Virus record (IMG/VR): IMGVR_UViG_3300005337_000001
Location: 1-64,000 of that record
Source: a virus
Strand: one strand, 5' to 3'
DNA: 64,000 nucleotides
Notes under the pieces: model-generated
Database searches by the model: none
Told to the model about the DNA's origin: nothing
What the model saw: the letters and a program-made list of their open reading frames with translations, nothing else
Made by a program: the position numbers and the translations under genes
In this document: in pieces, positions 1 to 7,426 of the stretch
How the letters are laid out: each line of letters begins with the position of its first letter
How positions within the stretch are numbered: the first letter of the stretch is position 1

Positions 1-523
1 TGTTCTTAGTCCAGTCGCGTTTCCGCACCTTGCTCCAAACCCCGTCGAGAATTTCCAGGAAGTCCTTGTTCAGGTATTTACTGATGAGCTCGAGGTGGGC
101 CAGGATGGCACGGCACGTGTCACCGATAGCGAGCATGTGCTGCTCTGGCGTGCCGCGGATACCCTGCTCACCCTTCAGATGGTGGTGCGCAAGCCGGCGC
201 GCGAGCGGCACGAGGTACGACCATTTTTCAGGGTCCGTGTCCGGCAGCGTGCGGCGTAGCACCCACAGATGGTCGAGCTGCCAGTTGACCTTACCGCAGT
301 AGTCGAGCATGTAGATGGCGATGTCGCCGATAGCGTCGACGACGTCATCGACAGCGGTGGTACGATCTGTGTCGTCTTGCACCAGAGCGCGACGCGTCTG
401 CCAAGCTTCCTCGAACTCGAGGAGCTCCTCGATCATACCCAAGAGCGGGTACCGCGCGTGCTGCTTGCCGAAGTTCCGCTCTGACCACTCGATTTGCTCT
501 GCTTGGATTGCAATGAGATTCAT
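1..523 (-). CDS. MazG-like nucleotide pyrophosphohydrolase, partial (runs off left edge)
   Basis: Starts at the ATG at 523 and stays open to base 1, giving 174 codons. The acidic helix EELLEFEEAW (about residues 31-40) followed by VVDAIGDIAIYML (about 60-72) matches the two-helix metal site of all-alpha NTP pyrophosphohydrolases (MazG/dUTPase-2 clan). The region closest to the edge ends in RDWTKN, a usual MazG-like C-terminal pattern, so little is probably missing. The family hydrolyses nucleoside triphosphates to monophosphates; in phages it is thought to lower ppGpp-type alarmones or clean the nucleotide pool. Family call fairly sure, substrate unknown. Confidence 0.75.
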   Translation of the reverse strand, partial: MNLIAIQAEQIEWSERNFGKQHARYPLLGMIEELLEFEEAWQTRRALVQDDTDRTTAVDDVVDAIGDIAIYMLDYCGKVNWQLDHLWVLRRTLPDTDPEKWSYLVPLARRLAHHHLKGEQGIRGTPEQHMLAIGDTCRAILAHLELISKYLNKDFLEILDGVWSKVRKRDWTKN

Positions 524-524
524 T

Positions 525-815
525 TCAGTTTGCTCCTGGTGACGGCTCCGAACCCTCTTCCGAGGGTCTTTCGCCTTCGACACATTTTTGATGAACTAGC
601 ACAAGCCCGTTGTCGGCGGGCCTTTGAATGATGTTCGCGAGCGTGAAGCCTTCAGCGCTGCGCGCATTCAGCAGCTGCTCGAGCTCGTTCGCAAAGACCT
701 TGGAGTCGTCATCGACAACAGCACTGGCCTTCCACACAATCGTGATTGGCCTCGGCCGACCAACAGCAATGCCTGATGCGTGTCTTTTATCCATGTGACC
801 TCTCATGAACGTCAT
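525..815 (-). CDS. hypothetical protein, DUF4177-like
   Basis: 96 residues if started at the ATG at 815, which overlaps the upstream stop as ATGA. A second ATG at 794 has a good GAGAGG ribosome site five bases upstream and may be the real start. The central stretch with ELEQLLNARSAEG followed by a beta-strand ending LVLVHQ resembles the small DUF4177-type fold (a helix, then EGW/F-x-L and two strands). The tail is acidic and Pro/Ser-rich. No function can be assigned. Confidence 0.65.
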   Translation of the reverse strand: MTFMRGHMDKRHASGIAVGRPRPITIVWKASAVVDDDSKVFANELEQLLNARSAEGFTLANIIQRPADNGLVLVHQKCVEGERPSEEGSEPSPGAN

Positions 816-1252
816 GGTTCCTCAGGATCATCTGCGGGGTCTGGAGCGCCACGAGTCAACGTGGTCTCCATGCTGTTGGCAAGTACATCCCAATACCAGC
901 GGGTGGCCAGACGTACTTGATCTGCACTGAAGCGGATGTCGTAGTGCTTGGCCTCACGCACGTCTTGCGTGTAAGGCGTCAGCTGTAGCTGCGTCTCCAT
1001 GAGCTCGCCTAGGATTTTGACGAAGCGCACGCCCTTCTGCAGCACAGTTTCGGCTTTCAGCGCACGCTGCTGCAGCTCTTGCGCACGAATTTCTAGCGCC
1101 TTGATGCTGTCTTGCAGCTCATGCTCCCTAGCTTCTTGCACGCCAGGCTTGTTGATGGCGCTGACGTAGGCGTTGAATTCGGTGTTCGCCTGGTGGTTGG
1201 AGCGCAGCAGCTGGTACAGCGTCGGGTAGTTTGTTAGTTGCGGCTTCGCCAT
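812..1252 (-). CDS. hypothetical alpha-helical protein
   Basis: 146 residues. Residues about 40-90 are Glu/Gln/Leu-rich with heptad-like spacing, suggesting a coiled coil; the C-terminus is a disordered Asp/Pro tail. No enzyme motif seen. It lies first in a short leftward group, and about 25-40 bases upstream is a variant of the ATAAGA-type promoter element (1274-1290). Confidence 0.7.
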   Translation of the reverse strand: MAKPQLTNYPTLYQLLRSNHQANTEFNAYVSAINKPGVQEAREHELQDSIKALEIRAQELQQRALKAETVLQKGVRFVKILGELMETQLQLTPYTQDVREAKHYDIRFSADQVRLATRWYWDVLANSMETTLTRGAPDPADDPEEP

Positions 1253-1255
1253 GAC

Positions 1256-1408
1256 CTACGGGGTTTCGTCATCGTCTCTATTATCCCGAGGCGGCCGGTT
1301 CTTTGCTCCGATGTAGGCGGCGAAGCAGAGGATCAAGAACAGTAGGACGAGCGACGCGATGAACACCCAAATGAACACGTCCTGCAGCTTCAAAAAGAAA
1401 TCCCACAT
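1256..1408 (-). CDS. small single-pass membrane protein
   Basis: 50 codons, ATG at 1408 with CGGAGG six bases upstream, stop TAG at 1256. Residues 10-35 form one hydrophobic segment (VFIWVFIASLVLLFLILCF core) followed by a charged Arg/Asp tail. It fits an unoccupied gap between two larger genes on the same strand and has a strong ribosome site, so I take it as real. Role unknown. Confidence 0.7.
   Translation of the reverse strand: MWDFFLKLQDVFIWVFIASLVLLFLILCFAAYIGAKNRPPRDNRDDDETP
1274..1290 (-). promoter_or_regulatory. variant ATAAGA-type promoter element
   Basis: The minus strand reads CTCGGGATAATAGAGACGA, a relative of the TCGGG(N)ATAAGA element found before other operons, with one base fewer between GGG and ATAA and TAATAG in place of ATAAGA. 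It sits about 25 bases upstream of the gene starting at 1252 but inside the small membrane-protein gene, so it is weaker evidence than the intergenic copies. Confidence 0.35.
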
Positions 1409-1455
1409 GAAACCTCCGAGGGGCTACGCAAAGCGCCCGTGTGGGCGCCCTGCAA

Positions 1456-2055
1456 CTACTTCATGCCCGCAGCCATGGCTTTGGCACGGACCTCCACCAA
1501 CTTGTACACGAGCGGCCAGTTGCCGACGAGCGCTACGCCAAGAGGTAGCTGCCCTTCGTTACGCCCTGTAGCCCACATCAGGGACATGCCCATCGGATGC
1601 TCGGCTTGCCACTCCTCGCAGTGGACTGGCTTGTCGTCGCACAAGAAATCGCCATCGACCGTGTGCTTCTCGCTCGTGCTCACGATCTTCGCGTCTTCGA
1701 AAAGCTTCTCGAGCCAGAGCCGCCTGTCGTAGCTCCAGGTAGGGCTCGACTTCAACGGCGACGTCAAGAAGAACACGTCGGCGATTTCCATGATCTTCGT
1801 GACGCCCTCCACCGCGCCGGGCAGTGGATTCAACATCGTGGCGAACCCGGGCATGTTGATGAGCGAGTAGACCTTGTCGTCCTCCTCGTCGGTGAGCTTG
1901 AGCGACTTCGACAAGTCCCACTCATCGAACTTGTGATTTTGTGAAAGGCCAGGGCGTACGCCAGTCGCTATCACCGCTGAGACGAAGCCCTGGACGTAGT
2001 TCGCCAGCACGTCGTCCACATCGCACAAGAACCTCGGCCTATTTCTGAAACTCAC
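1456..2055 (-). CDS. HAD-family 5'(3')-deoxyribonucleotidase, NT5C-like
   Basis: 199 residues. HAD motif I is DVDDVLA at residues 12-18 with nucleophile Asp12 and Asp14; motif II is FFLTSPL near residue 97; motif III/IV is FLCDDKP near residue 140. This arrangement matches cytosolic 5'(3')-deoxyribonucleotidases (NT5C), which dephosphorylate deoxynucleoside monophosphates. In phages it would shape the dNTP pool, consistent with the MazG-like gene nearby. Start ATG at 2055. Substrate specificity is inferred only from the family. Confidence 0.85.
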   Translation of the reverse strand: MSFRNRPRFLCDVDDVLANYVQGFVSAVIATGVRPGLSQNHKFDEWDLSKSLKLTDEEDDKVYSLINMPGFATMLNPLPGAVEGVTKIMEIADVFFLTSPLKSSPTWSYDRRLWLEKLFEDAKIVSTSEKHTVDGDFLCDDKPVHCEEWQAEHPMGMSLMWATGRNEGQLPLGVALVGNWPLVYKLVEVRAKAMAAGMK

Positions 2056-2066
2056 CGGTCACCTCA

Positions 2067-2357
2067 TCAGAAGGGGATGTCTCCATCGTCACCTTTTCCA
2101 CCGCCTCTGTCGTTGCTCGTATCCGTGTTGTCTTCTGCCTGCTCTTCTCCCTTGAACCGAATCGGCGGGTCGTCAGGGTCCATCGGGTCGAGCACGATGT
2201 ACAGCTCATCTTTCCAGGAGAGGCTGAGGCCTGGGTTCAAGACGATCCGAATCTGGTTGAAGCTGCTGGCGAAAGCAGCGCCGGCGATGGTTCGTTGCTT
2301 GGTGTTGTCCTTGTTGACGACCTTCAGCAGATAGATCGGTCTGTTACCCTTCGGCAT
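2067..2357 (-). CDS. small protein with SSB-like acidic C-terminal tip
   Basis: 96 residues from the ATG at 2357; a TTG three codons upstream (2366) is an alternative. The first 60 residues alternate hydrophobic and charged as beta-strands. The tail is a Gly/Asp-rich linker ending in DDGDIPF, almost identical to the DDDIPF tip by which bacterial SSB recruits repair and replication proteins. The body does not look like a full OB fold to me, so it may be a small ssDNA-binding protein or a tip mimic. It overlaps the end of the HerA-like ATPase gene by 14 bases. Confidence 0.75.
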   Translation of the reverse strand: MPKGNRPIYLLKVVNKDNTKQRTIAGAAFASSFNQIRIVLNPGLSLSWKDELYIVLDPMDPDDPPIRFKGEEQAEDNTDTSNDRGGGKGDDGDIPF

Positions 2358-4212
2358 CTTCTTCAACCTCTCCGAAGAGCTCCGGGCTCGCCTTCATGGT
2401 GTCGTAGCCTTTGATGAGCCCCAAGCCACGTAGCATGCTCAAGCCGTTGCTGAAACCACTGCTGGTCAAGGAGTAGGGATTGCCGTCACGCGAATAGGCA
2501 GCGGACCCCTCCGAGATCTCTTCCTTGGTGAGCTCCTTCGGGTACGCCCGATAGAGCGTCTCCAGCATCGCAGCTGGACATGCCGTGACTTTGCTCTTCC
2601 AGAAAGTGAGCAGCTCCTCGCCTTCCGGCAGCGGCTCCGTCGGTCCATGGTGCGCCACACCTGCCTCAGTCGCCGCAATCGTTTTGCCTTTACCTTCAGC
2701 GAACCCAGCTGTGCGGAGCGCCGACAACCCGTTGGCGAAGCCGCTGCTCTTGATCGAGTACTTCGACATGAGCGACAGGTAAGTGAGCGAGACCTTTTTC
2801 GGATACACCGAAGCCAGCACAGCAAGCTGGGCACGGGGCGTGGCCGTGAGCTTCACGTTGCCATCTGGCTGCGCATGGTTGTGCAGGGTCTCCTTGCCAC
2901 GCTTCTCGCGCGCCATCTTTTCCAAGATGTGCGTGCTTTCCTTGCGCGCACGAGCAAGTGTGGGCGGCAGCAGTGCGTCAACGCCTCTGCCCTTCGGCTT
3001 CGGTAGAACCGAGGGCCGTAGCTGCTCCACCTTGATGGAAAACGACTGCGCCGCCTTCTCGTTCGACTGAATGGCGAGGGTCAGCAGGTTCACCGTAGCC
3101 TCGACAGACTTGACCGTCTTCTGCAGCTTGCCGATAGCAGACGCTAGCGGCTTCATGCTGGGCAGCTTCACCTTCGGGATCTTCGGTAGCTTTGCCTGCA
3201 CAACCGCGGTGGGCTTGAGCGGCATCTCTTTTCCTTTCCGGTCCAGCGCCGTGGTGAGGTTGTGCACTTCGGCGTTGAGCTTGGCGATCCGCGAGCGCAG
3301 CACCGCAGGGTTCTCCTGCTGCGCCTTCTCGATGGTCTCCTGGATACGACCCTTAAGCTTGCCAACGTCGACGTCGCGCAGCGAGGCCACCGGACGCCCG
3401 CGCTTGCCCTTCGGCGTAGCGCCAGAATCGAACGTCGCGCTCAGGTTGAAGCGGAAGGTCTTGAACTCCTTGAGCAGGTGCGGCGACCAGATCCAGGCTT
3501 CGCCGTCTTCGAGCGAGCTCAGCGACTCGAGCATCGTGTCGTCAACGGCGTGGTACTTCACCCATTCGGAGATGGCCTTGATGTCCTGCGGCCCCGTCGT
3601 GCGCAGTACGAACAGATTCTCGACCTGCGTGAGCACGTCCTTGTTCACCACCGCCGAACGCTGGGTGATGATGGTCATGCCAAGACCGCGCGAGCGCCCG
3701 CGGCGCACGATGTTCTCCCAAGCTCTCTTCAGATGTAGCTCGTCTCGCATCGGCTTCTGCGGGATGTAGTCATCCGCCTCTTCGAGGAAGAGATGAAGCG
3801 GCTCAGTGTTACGCTTGAACAGGCGCATCGCGAACTTCAACAGGAAGTACTTCTTGTCCGCCTCGGTGTTGAACTCGGTCAGGTCGAGGACGCAGGCCAG
3901 GCGCTGGTCGACGATGACGTCGGCCACGAGCTCGCCGGACTCCCGGGTTAGCGGCACGTCGCCGTGCTTGCCGCCGAAGATGAATACGTCGAGGCCGCCG
4001 CGCTTGGAGCCGTCACGGCCGGCGCGCAGCCCGTACCACGAACCGACCGGATCGACGGCCACGAACGGATAGCCAGCGTGGAACATCTGCTCGGCCATGA
4101 GCCGCGAAGCGTTGGTCTTGCCGGCGCCGCGCACGGCTAGAACGCCACCGGTGCTGGTGACGTAGTCCGTCGGCAGCGACAGCGAGCGTGAGAGGTGTAG
4201 TTTGTTAGCCAT
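2344..4212 (-). CDS. HerA/FtsK-like P-loop ATPase with two C-terminal winged-helix repeats
   Basis: 622 residues from the ATG at 4212 with GGAAACGAG just upstream; the open frame extends further 5' but that part overlaps the preceding gene. Walker A is RGAGKT at 28-33, Walker B LHLFLEEADD at 139-148, followed by RRGRSRGLG and an IITQR segment typical of HerA/DUF87 ATPases, where hexamers translocate DNA. The middle is a long Lys/Glu-rich helical region. The C-terminus holds two related modules, each with a YPK(K/E) motif and SSGF(A/S)NGLS, resembling winged helices. Likely a DNA translocase or ejection/processing motor; it is not a terminase. Confidence 0.85.
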   Translation of the reverse strand: MANKLHLSRSLSLPTDYVTSTGGVLAVRGAGKTNASRLMAEQMFHAGYPFVAVDPVGSWYGLRAGRDGSKRGGLDVFIFGGKHGDVPLTRESGELVADVIVDQRLACVLDLTEFNTEADKKYFLLKFAMRLFKRNTEPLHLFLEEADDYIPQKPMRDELHLKRAWENIVRRGRSRGLGMTIITQRSAVVNKDVLTQVENLFVLRTTGPQDIKAISEWVKYHAVDDTMLESLSSLEDGEAWIWSPHLLKEFKTFRFNLSATFDSGATPKGKRGRPVASLRDVDVGKLKGRIQETIEKAQQENPAVLRSRIAKLNAEVHNLTTALDRKGKEMPLKPTAVVQAKLPKIPKVKLPSMKPLASAIGKLQKTVKSVEATVNLLTLAIQSNEKAAQSFSIKVEQLRPSVLPKPKGRGVDALLPPTLARARKESTHILEKMAREKRGKETLHNHAQPDGNVKLTATPRAQLAVLASVYPKKVSLTYLSLMSKYSIKSSGFANGLSALRTAGFAEGKGKTIAATEAGVAHHGPTEPLPEGEELLTFWKSKVTACPAAMLETLYRAYPKELTKEEISEGSAAYSRDGNPYSLTSSGFSNGLSMLRGLGLIKGYDTMKASPELFGEVEEDAEG

Positions 4213-4594
4213 CTCGTTTCCATTCTGTGGGCGGGTAGCCACCCATCTTGAGCCAGCCGTCGAGGGTGTCGAACACGTTACAGACGAGCTCGGCGTTCTC
4301 TTCGTTTGGCTCCATCTCGAGCACAGCAAGCGCGACCCGCAGCTGCTTCAAAGTCTCATTAGGATCCATGAGCTCGCCATCTTCCGCTTGTAGTAGGCAA
4401 CCGCCAACTTGAATGTGGTGTTTGTGGTTGAGTACGACCTCGCCCTCTTCGGTATGAAGGAACGGAACCACACAAGCTGCATGAAGCCCAGCGTCCCACT
4501 CTTCACAGAAGTGATCGCACTTCGGCTTACGACAGTGGAAACACAACCACTTTGGGTCAGCGTCACGTAACGGGTAGATGCCACCGCAGGGCAC
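4205..4594 (-). CDS. hypothetical zinc-finger protein
   Basis: 129 residues, GTG start at 4594 with a GAGG site; the start shares its G with the upstream TAG stop. Cysteines at about 18, 21, 26, 30 and 41 (WLCFHCRKPKCDHFC) plus His residues suggest a treble-clef-like zinc site. The C-terminal half is helical and acidic. I recognise this as a recurrent hypothetical type in tailed phages but know no function. Confidence 0.75.
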   Translation of the reverse strand: MPCGGIYPLRDADPKWLCFHCRKPKCDHFCEEWDAGLHAACVVPFLHTEEGEVVLNHKHHIQVGGCLLQAEDGELMDPNETLKQLRVALAVLEMEPNEENAELVCNVFDTLDGWLKMGGYPPTEWKRDG

Positions 4595-5016
4595 TAGGCC
4601 TCGACCTGAGCGAAAGCCGGCGGCGCGAGCGGCAGGACACGCTTGAAGCCCTTCCGAGTCTTGCCGTTGAAGCGCTTGATGTCGATGGTGGTGCGCTTGC
4701 CGTTGAGCAGGTTCTCAACCAGCACCTTGTCGGCGCCCAGGGCCAGAACGCGCACCTGGCGGGTGCGGCCTTCAACGGTGTCACGCGGGTCCAAGGATTC
4801 CCAGACCTGATCGCGCTCGACGCCGTACTCGTTCGTCGTCGTCGTCTCGTTCGCAGGGCGGAAGCCCCGCGGTAGCGGCCTAGCCCTTTGCCTTGGCAAT
4901 GGGTCTTGCTTGAACCAGCCGGAGCCTACGAGACTTTGCAAGAGCGGCGGGGCGTTCTTCGACAGCTTTACCGAGCCGTCTCCCAGCCACCGCATGCTGA
5001 ATATTCGTCTTCCCAT
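4594..5016 (-). CDS. hypothetical protein with small beta-barrel-like C-terminal domain
   Basis: 140 residues, ATG at 5016 preceded by AGAGG. From about residue 70 the pattern VWESLDPRD ... GRTRQVRVLAL ... KRFN ... GFKRV resembles a small beta domain seen in many phage hypothetical proteins (W-x-x-x-D-P-R, then G-R-x-x-R-V). The N-terminus is basic and low in predicted structure. Function unknown. Confidence 0.7.
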   Translation of the reverse strand: MGRRIFSMRWLGDGSVKLSKNAPPLLQSLVGSGWFKQDPLPRQRARPLPRGFRPANETTTTNEYGVERDQVWESLDPRDTVEGRTRQVRVLALGADKVLVENLLNGKRTTIDIKRFNGKTRKGFKRVLPLAPPAFAQVEA

Positions 5017-5095
5017 TTGAGTCCTCTATGTAGTCGCGAGCCAAGAGAGTTTCGGCGCTCAGCTCACTTGCGGTAACGATTCGAATTTTTGGCAT
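4880..5095 (-). CDS. possible small protein overlapping the next gene
   Basis: 71 codons from the ATG at 5095. The first 27 codons lie in otherwise empty sequence upstream of the neighbour starting at 5016, and the start has an AGG ribosome-site-like stretch; the rest overlaps that gene by 137 bases in another frame and is Arg/Ala-rich, as shadow frames often are. Either a short real gene with a long overlap or not a gene. Confidence 0.3.
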   Translation of the reverse strand: MPKIRIVTASELSAETLLARDYIEDSNGKTNIQHAVAGRRLGKAVEERPAALAKSRRLRLVQARPIAKAKG

Positions 5096-5173
5096 TTGGT
5101 ACCTACGTCTTTCTTGCCGGCTGATGCTGCCGGAGTCAAGAGCGTGGACTTCACTTTGTGACTTGTACCTGGC

Positions 5174-5467
5174 CTACGTTGCCGTTTGCTCTCGGTACTT
5201 GGACACGCAACGCTTGCACGCATGGCCGAGGTGGTGCTCGGTGATCGACGCCTTCACGTCCCAGCCTTTGGTGACCAAGGTGCAGAGGCTTTCGGTGGTG
5301 ATGCCACCGGTGTACTTCGGACCGCTGCTGTCCAACTGACGGATGTGCCAGGGGCTTGAGCCTGTCGCGTGCACTGACTCGCAGAACGAGTAGCGCACCG
5401 GCTGTCTTGTTTGGGGCGAGGAGCTGGATAGGTACTTCGCTCTCTCGTCTGAATTGGGTTCGCTCAT
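5174..5467 (-). CDS. hypothetical zinc-binding protein
   Basis: 97 residues, ATG at 5467. Disordered polar N-terminus, then Cys at about 29, a His/Gly-containing stretch, Cys at 61, and HHLGHACKRC near 78-87. The His-rich CxxC arrangement suggests a structural zinc site. Followed by a 78-base gap. No match to an enzyme family recognised. Confidence 0.65.
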   Translation of the reverse strand: MSEPNSDERAKYLSSSSPQTRQPVRYSFCESVHATGSSPWHIRQLDSSGPKYTGGITTESLCTLVTKGWDVKASITEHHLGHACKRCVSKYREQTAT

Positions 5468-5627
5468 TTTTGTTTGTCGGGGGCCACCCCTTGCGCGTGC
5501 GCGCGTAGGGAGGAAGGGAGAGTAAAATAAATAGAGGAGAGAGACGATCGAGAGAAAGAGAAAGCTTTCAGCCTCAAACGCCTCTCAACCCCATACTGAA
5601 CATCCGCCTTGCAGTCGATTTTGAACC
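5468..5627. other. 160-base gap with purine/pyrimidine-strand bias
   Basis: Between the genes ending at 5628 and starting at 5467. The plus strand from about 5505 to 5575 is almost pure purine (GGGAGGAAGGG, then repeated GAGA runs), so the minus-strand leader is pyrimidine-rich. No convincing ribosome site lies directly before the 5467 start. It could hold a minus-strand promoter or leader, but I cannot point to clear boxes. Confidence 0.4.
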
Positions 5628-6383
5628 CTACCCGCGACCTAGTGCTGCCCAGTTGTACCCGCCATGGCCTGCGTCTGGATCATCGGCATGGCCGTCGTAG
5701 ATCTGCGGCGTCAACGCCTGCTCCATCTTGGCCGCTACATCGTCAGACCGCCTGGCTGCCTTGCTGGTCCACTCGCCCCAGGGCGTGTACGTGTTCGTCT
5801 CGGGGTCGTAGAAGTCCCAATCGGTACCGTCGGACTTCTGGACCCGTTCGCCGGCGAAGAAGAGCGTCCAGCAGTTCTTGGTCGGTAGGAGCTCGACCTT
5901 GTGGTAGTCGCCGCGCCTGATGACGTTGAACTGCCCTGGCCCCACAAACCTGGTGTTCACCTGCCGACGGGTAAAGTCCCAGCGGTGGTCGAAGTAGCCC
6001 CCGGCCAGGATGGCGCTGTAGGACTTCGTGAACGGGTGGTTGTGAAAGGCGCGGTCGTCGTCACCGCGGAAGAAGTAGTGCAGGAACGGCCGGTGCACCT
6101 TGAGCGCCAGCTTGGCCATCCAGGACGGTAGGCCCCACTTGAACGCGGTGGCCGCCACGGCAGCCCGGTCTGGTCCCAAGTACACGCGCAGCAGGTAGGG
6201 GTCTGCCAGCCCGCTCGGGTTGGTCGGAATGACCTTGGCGCCGAATGGCGCAGCCTCAGCCAGGTTCCACAGCTTCTCCTCGACAAGTCCGAACGTGCGC
6301 TGCATACGTTCTTGCGAGCGGCTGCCGACAACAAACTTGCGAATCTCTTCCGGGCTGAGCTCTAGCTCTGAATCAGGATCCAT
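5628..6383 (-). CDS. cupin-like metal-binding protein
   Basis: 251 residues. A central segment HYFFRGDDDRAFHNHPF, then GGYFDHR, GDYHKVEL and WTLFFAGER, has the His/Asp spacing of a small-molecule-binding cupin barrel found in many phages. The C-terminal tail contains VAAKMEQAL, one of the recurrent A-x-x-M-E-x-A-L motifs. Family membership by pattern; ligand unknown. Overlaps the upstream gene by 11 bases. Confidence 0.65.
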   Translation of the reverse strand: MDPDSELELSPEEIRKFVVGSRSQERMQRTFGLVEEKLWNLAEAAPFGAKVIPTNPSGLADPYLLRVYLGPDRAAVAATAFKWGLPSWMAKLALKVHRPFLHYFFRGDDDRAFHNHPFTKSYSAILAGGYFDHRWDFTRRQVNTRFVGPGQFNVIRRGDYHKVELLPTKNCWTLFFAGERVQKSDGTDWDFYDPETNTYTPWGEWTSKAARRSDDVAAKMEQALTPQIYDGHADDPDAGHGGYNWAALGRG

Positions 6384-6651
6384 CTGACAACTCCTCTTTC
6401 AATCGTTCTATCGTGCCCACGACCGTGCCGAGTTGGTCGGCGACATACTTGCCCTTCTTCATCAGCTCACTGGCGGCGCCAGCCTTGATGTCGTTGCTCC
6501 ACGCGGTGAGCGCTTTCTTCACCACCAGGTGTTTCGTCGACTCTTCGTCAGCTGTCTGGCGGAGGTACTCGAGCAGCAAGGTCGTCATGTCGTAGACGTC
6601 CGTGTGCTTGTTGGCCAACTCCTCCAGCCGCTTCTTGGATTCTTGGCTCAT
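6373..6651 (-). CDS. hypothetical helical protein
   Basis: 92 residues, charged and predicted all-helical (KKRLEELANKH near the N-terminus, ERLKEELSDG at the end). Middle of a three-gene leftward operon started by the promoter element at 6896-6909; its ATG overlaps the upstream stop by four bases. Confidence 0.7.
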   Translation of the reverse strand: MSQESKKRLEELANKHTDVYDMTTLLLEYLRQTADEESTKHLVVKKALTAWSNDIKAGAASELMKKGKYVADQLGTVVGTIERLKEELSDGS

Positions 6652-6848
6652 GTGGCTCTCCTCGCTTTGTAGGCCGCCGCCTTCTCCAGGTTCTCCTCCA
6701 ACACTGCACCGAGCTCTGACGCTACTTTCTGTACAGCAGCGTCTTTGTGCTTCAAACTGTTGGCCATGTCGTTGAGCGCGGCCGCTTCATCAAGCGACAG
6801 CGTCAACGACACGAACACTTCGGAGTAAGGGATGATGCGTCCGATCAT
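6648..6848 (-). CDS. hypothetical small helical protein
   Basis: 66 residues, ATG at 6848. Begins with a short strand, then an amphipathic helix rich in Ala, Asp and Leu (SLDEAAALNDMA). First gene of the operon 6848 to 5628, about 47 bases downstream of the minus-strand ATAAGA element. Function unknown. Confidence 0.7.
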   Translation of the reverse strand: MIGRIIPYSEVFVSLTLSLDEAAALNDMANSLKHKDAAVQKVASELGAVLEENLEKAAAYKARRAT

Positions 6849-6895
6849 GGGTCACACAAGATGTACCAGTTCTTCATGGGGAAGTCCTCTGCGTT

Positions 6896-6909
6896 GCTCT
6901 TATGCCCGA
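6896..6909 (-). promoter_or_regulatory. conserved promoter element TCGGGCATAAGAGC
   Basis: The minus strand reads TCGGGCATAAGAGC upstream of the gene starting at 6848. The same core occurs before seven other operons. It faces away from a second copy at 6944-6956, making a divergent pair about 35 bases apart in the only sizeable gap here. Confidence 0.7.
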
Positions 6910-6943
6910 TGAAGTTCCCTGATTACGGCAAGTTCATCTGAGA

Positions 6944-6956
6944 TTCGGGAATAAGA
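6944..6956 (+). promoter_or_regulatory. conserved promoter element TTCGGGAATAAGA
   Basis: Copy upstream of the plus operon starting at 7002. It shares with the copy at 12616 an upstream CAAGTTCATC box with identical spacing (13 bases between GTTCAT and ATAAGA), which may be a -35-like region. The gene start is 46 bases downstream. Confidence 0.7.
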
Positions 6957-7001
6957 AAGGTGAAGGAACAACGGGCACTGTCGCCCGAGGAGAGAAAACA
7001 C

Positions 7002-7265
7002 ATGTCAACCAACGTAGATACCGACGCCGTGAAGCAAGAACGCGAACGCCTGATGAACGAGACGAAGGCCAACCTCGTCGAGATGCGGGGCTCGCTGGCA
7101 CGCAGCATGGACATGCTGGCCGAATACCCCAACAAGATCGACGACGACGCGCTCAGCGAGCTGCACATGGCGGCCGACCTGATACTTGCCGCTATCAAGC
7201 AAATCGAAAACGGCATGGTGGAAGCGCGCAAGCGTGGCACCAAAGAGGATGAGAAAGTCGCGTGA
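7002..7265 (+). CDS. hypothetical helical protein
   Basis: 87 residues from the ATG at 7002, chosen over an upstream GTG at 6960 because of the GAGGAGAG ribosome site. Strongly helical and acidic with heptad-like Leu/Met spacing. First gene of a four-gene plus operon that ends at the terminator near 8400. No known family. Confidence 0.7.
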   Translation: MSTNVDTDAVKQERERLMNETKANLVEMRGSLARSMDMLAEYPNKIDDDALSELHMAADLILAAIKQIENGMVEARKRGTKEDEKVA

Positions 7266-7426
7266 GCCTACTGTCGGCAATGCCGCCGACACAAATGACG
7301 GACAGAGAGCTCGCCCGTGAGGCTGCAAAGCTTCGCGGGCGACGCTTCCTCACACCTGCAGAAGATCTAAGATTAGCCGACCTGTCGCAGGAGATGAACC
7401 GTCGAGGTTTGGGAGCAAGTACATGA
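7262..7426 (+). CDS. small hypothetical protein
   Basis: 54 codons, GTG start overlapping the upstream TGA (GTGA) and ending TGA overlapping the next ATG (ATGA). That tight double coupling is the main reason to call it real. Contains a charged helix (TDRELAREAAKLRG). No function known. Confidence 0.65.
   Translation: MSLLSAMPPTQMTDRELAREAAKLRGRRFLTPAEDLRLADLSQEMNRRGLGAST

Noticed and set aside
3071-3769. 232-codon plus-strand frame inside the HerA-like gene
   Set aside because: Ser/Arg/Phe-rich antisense shadow of the ATPase with its Walker motifs on the other strand.
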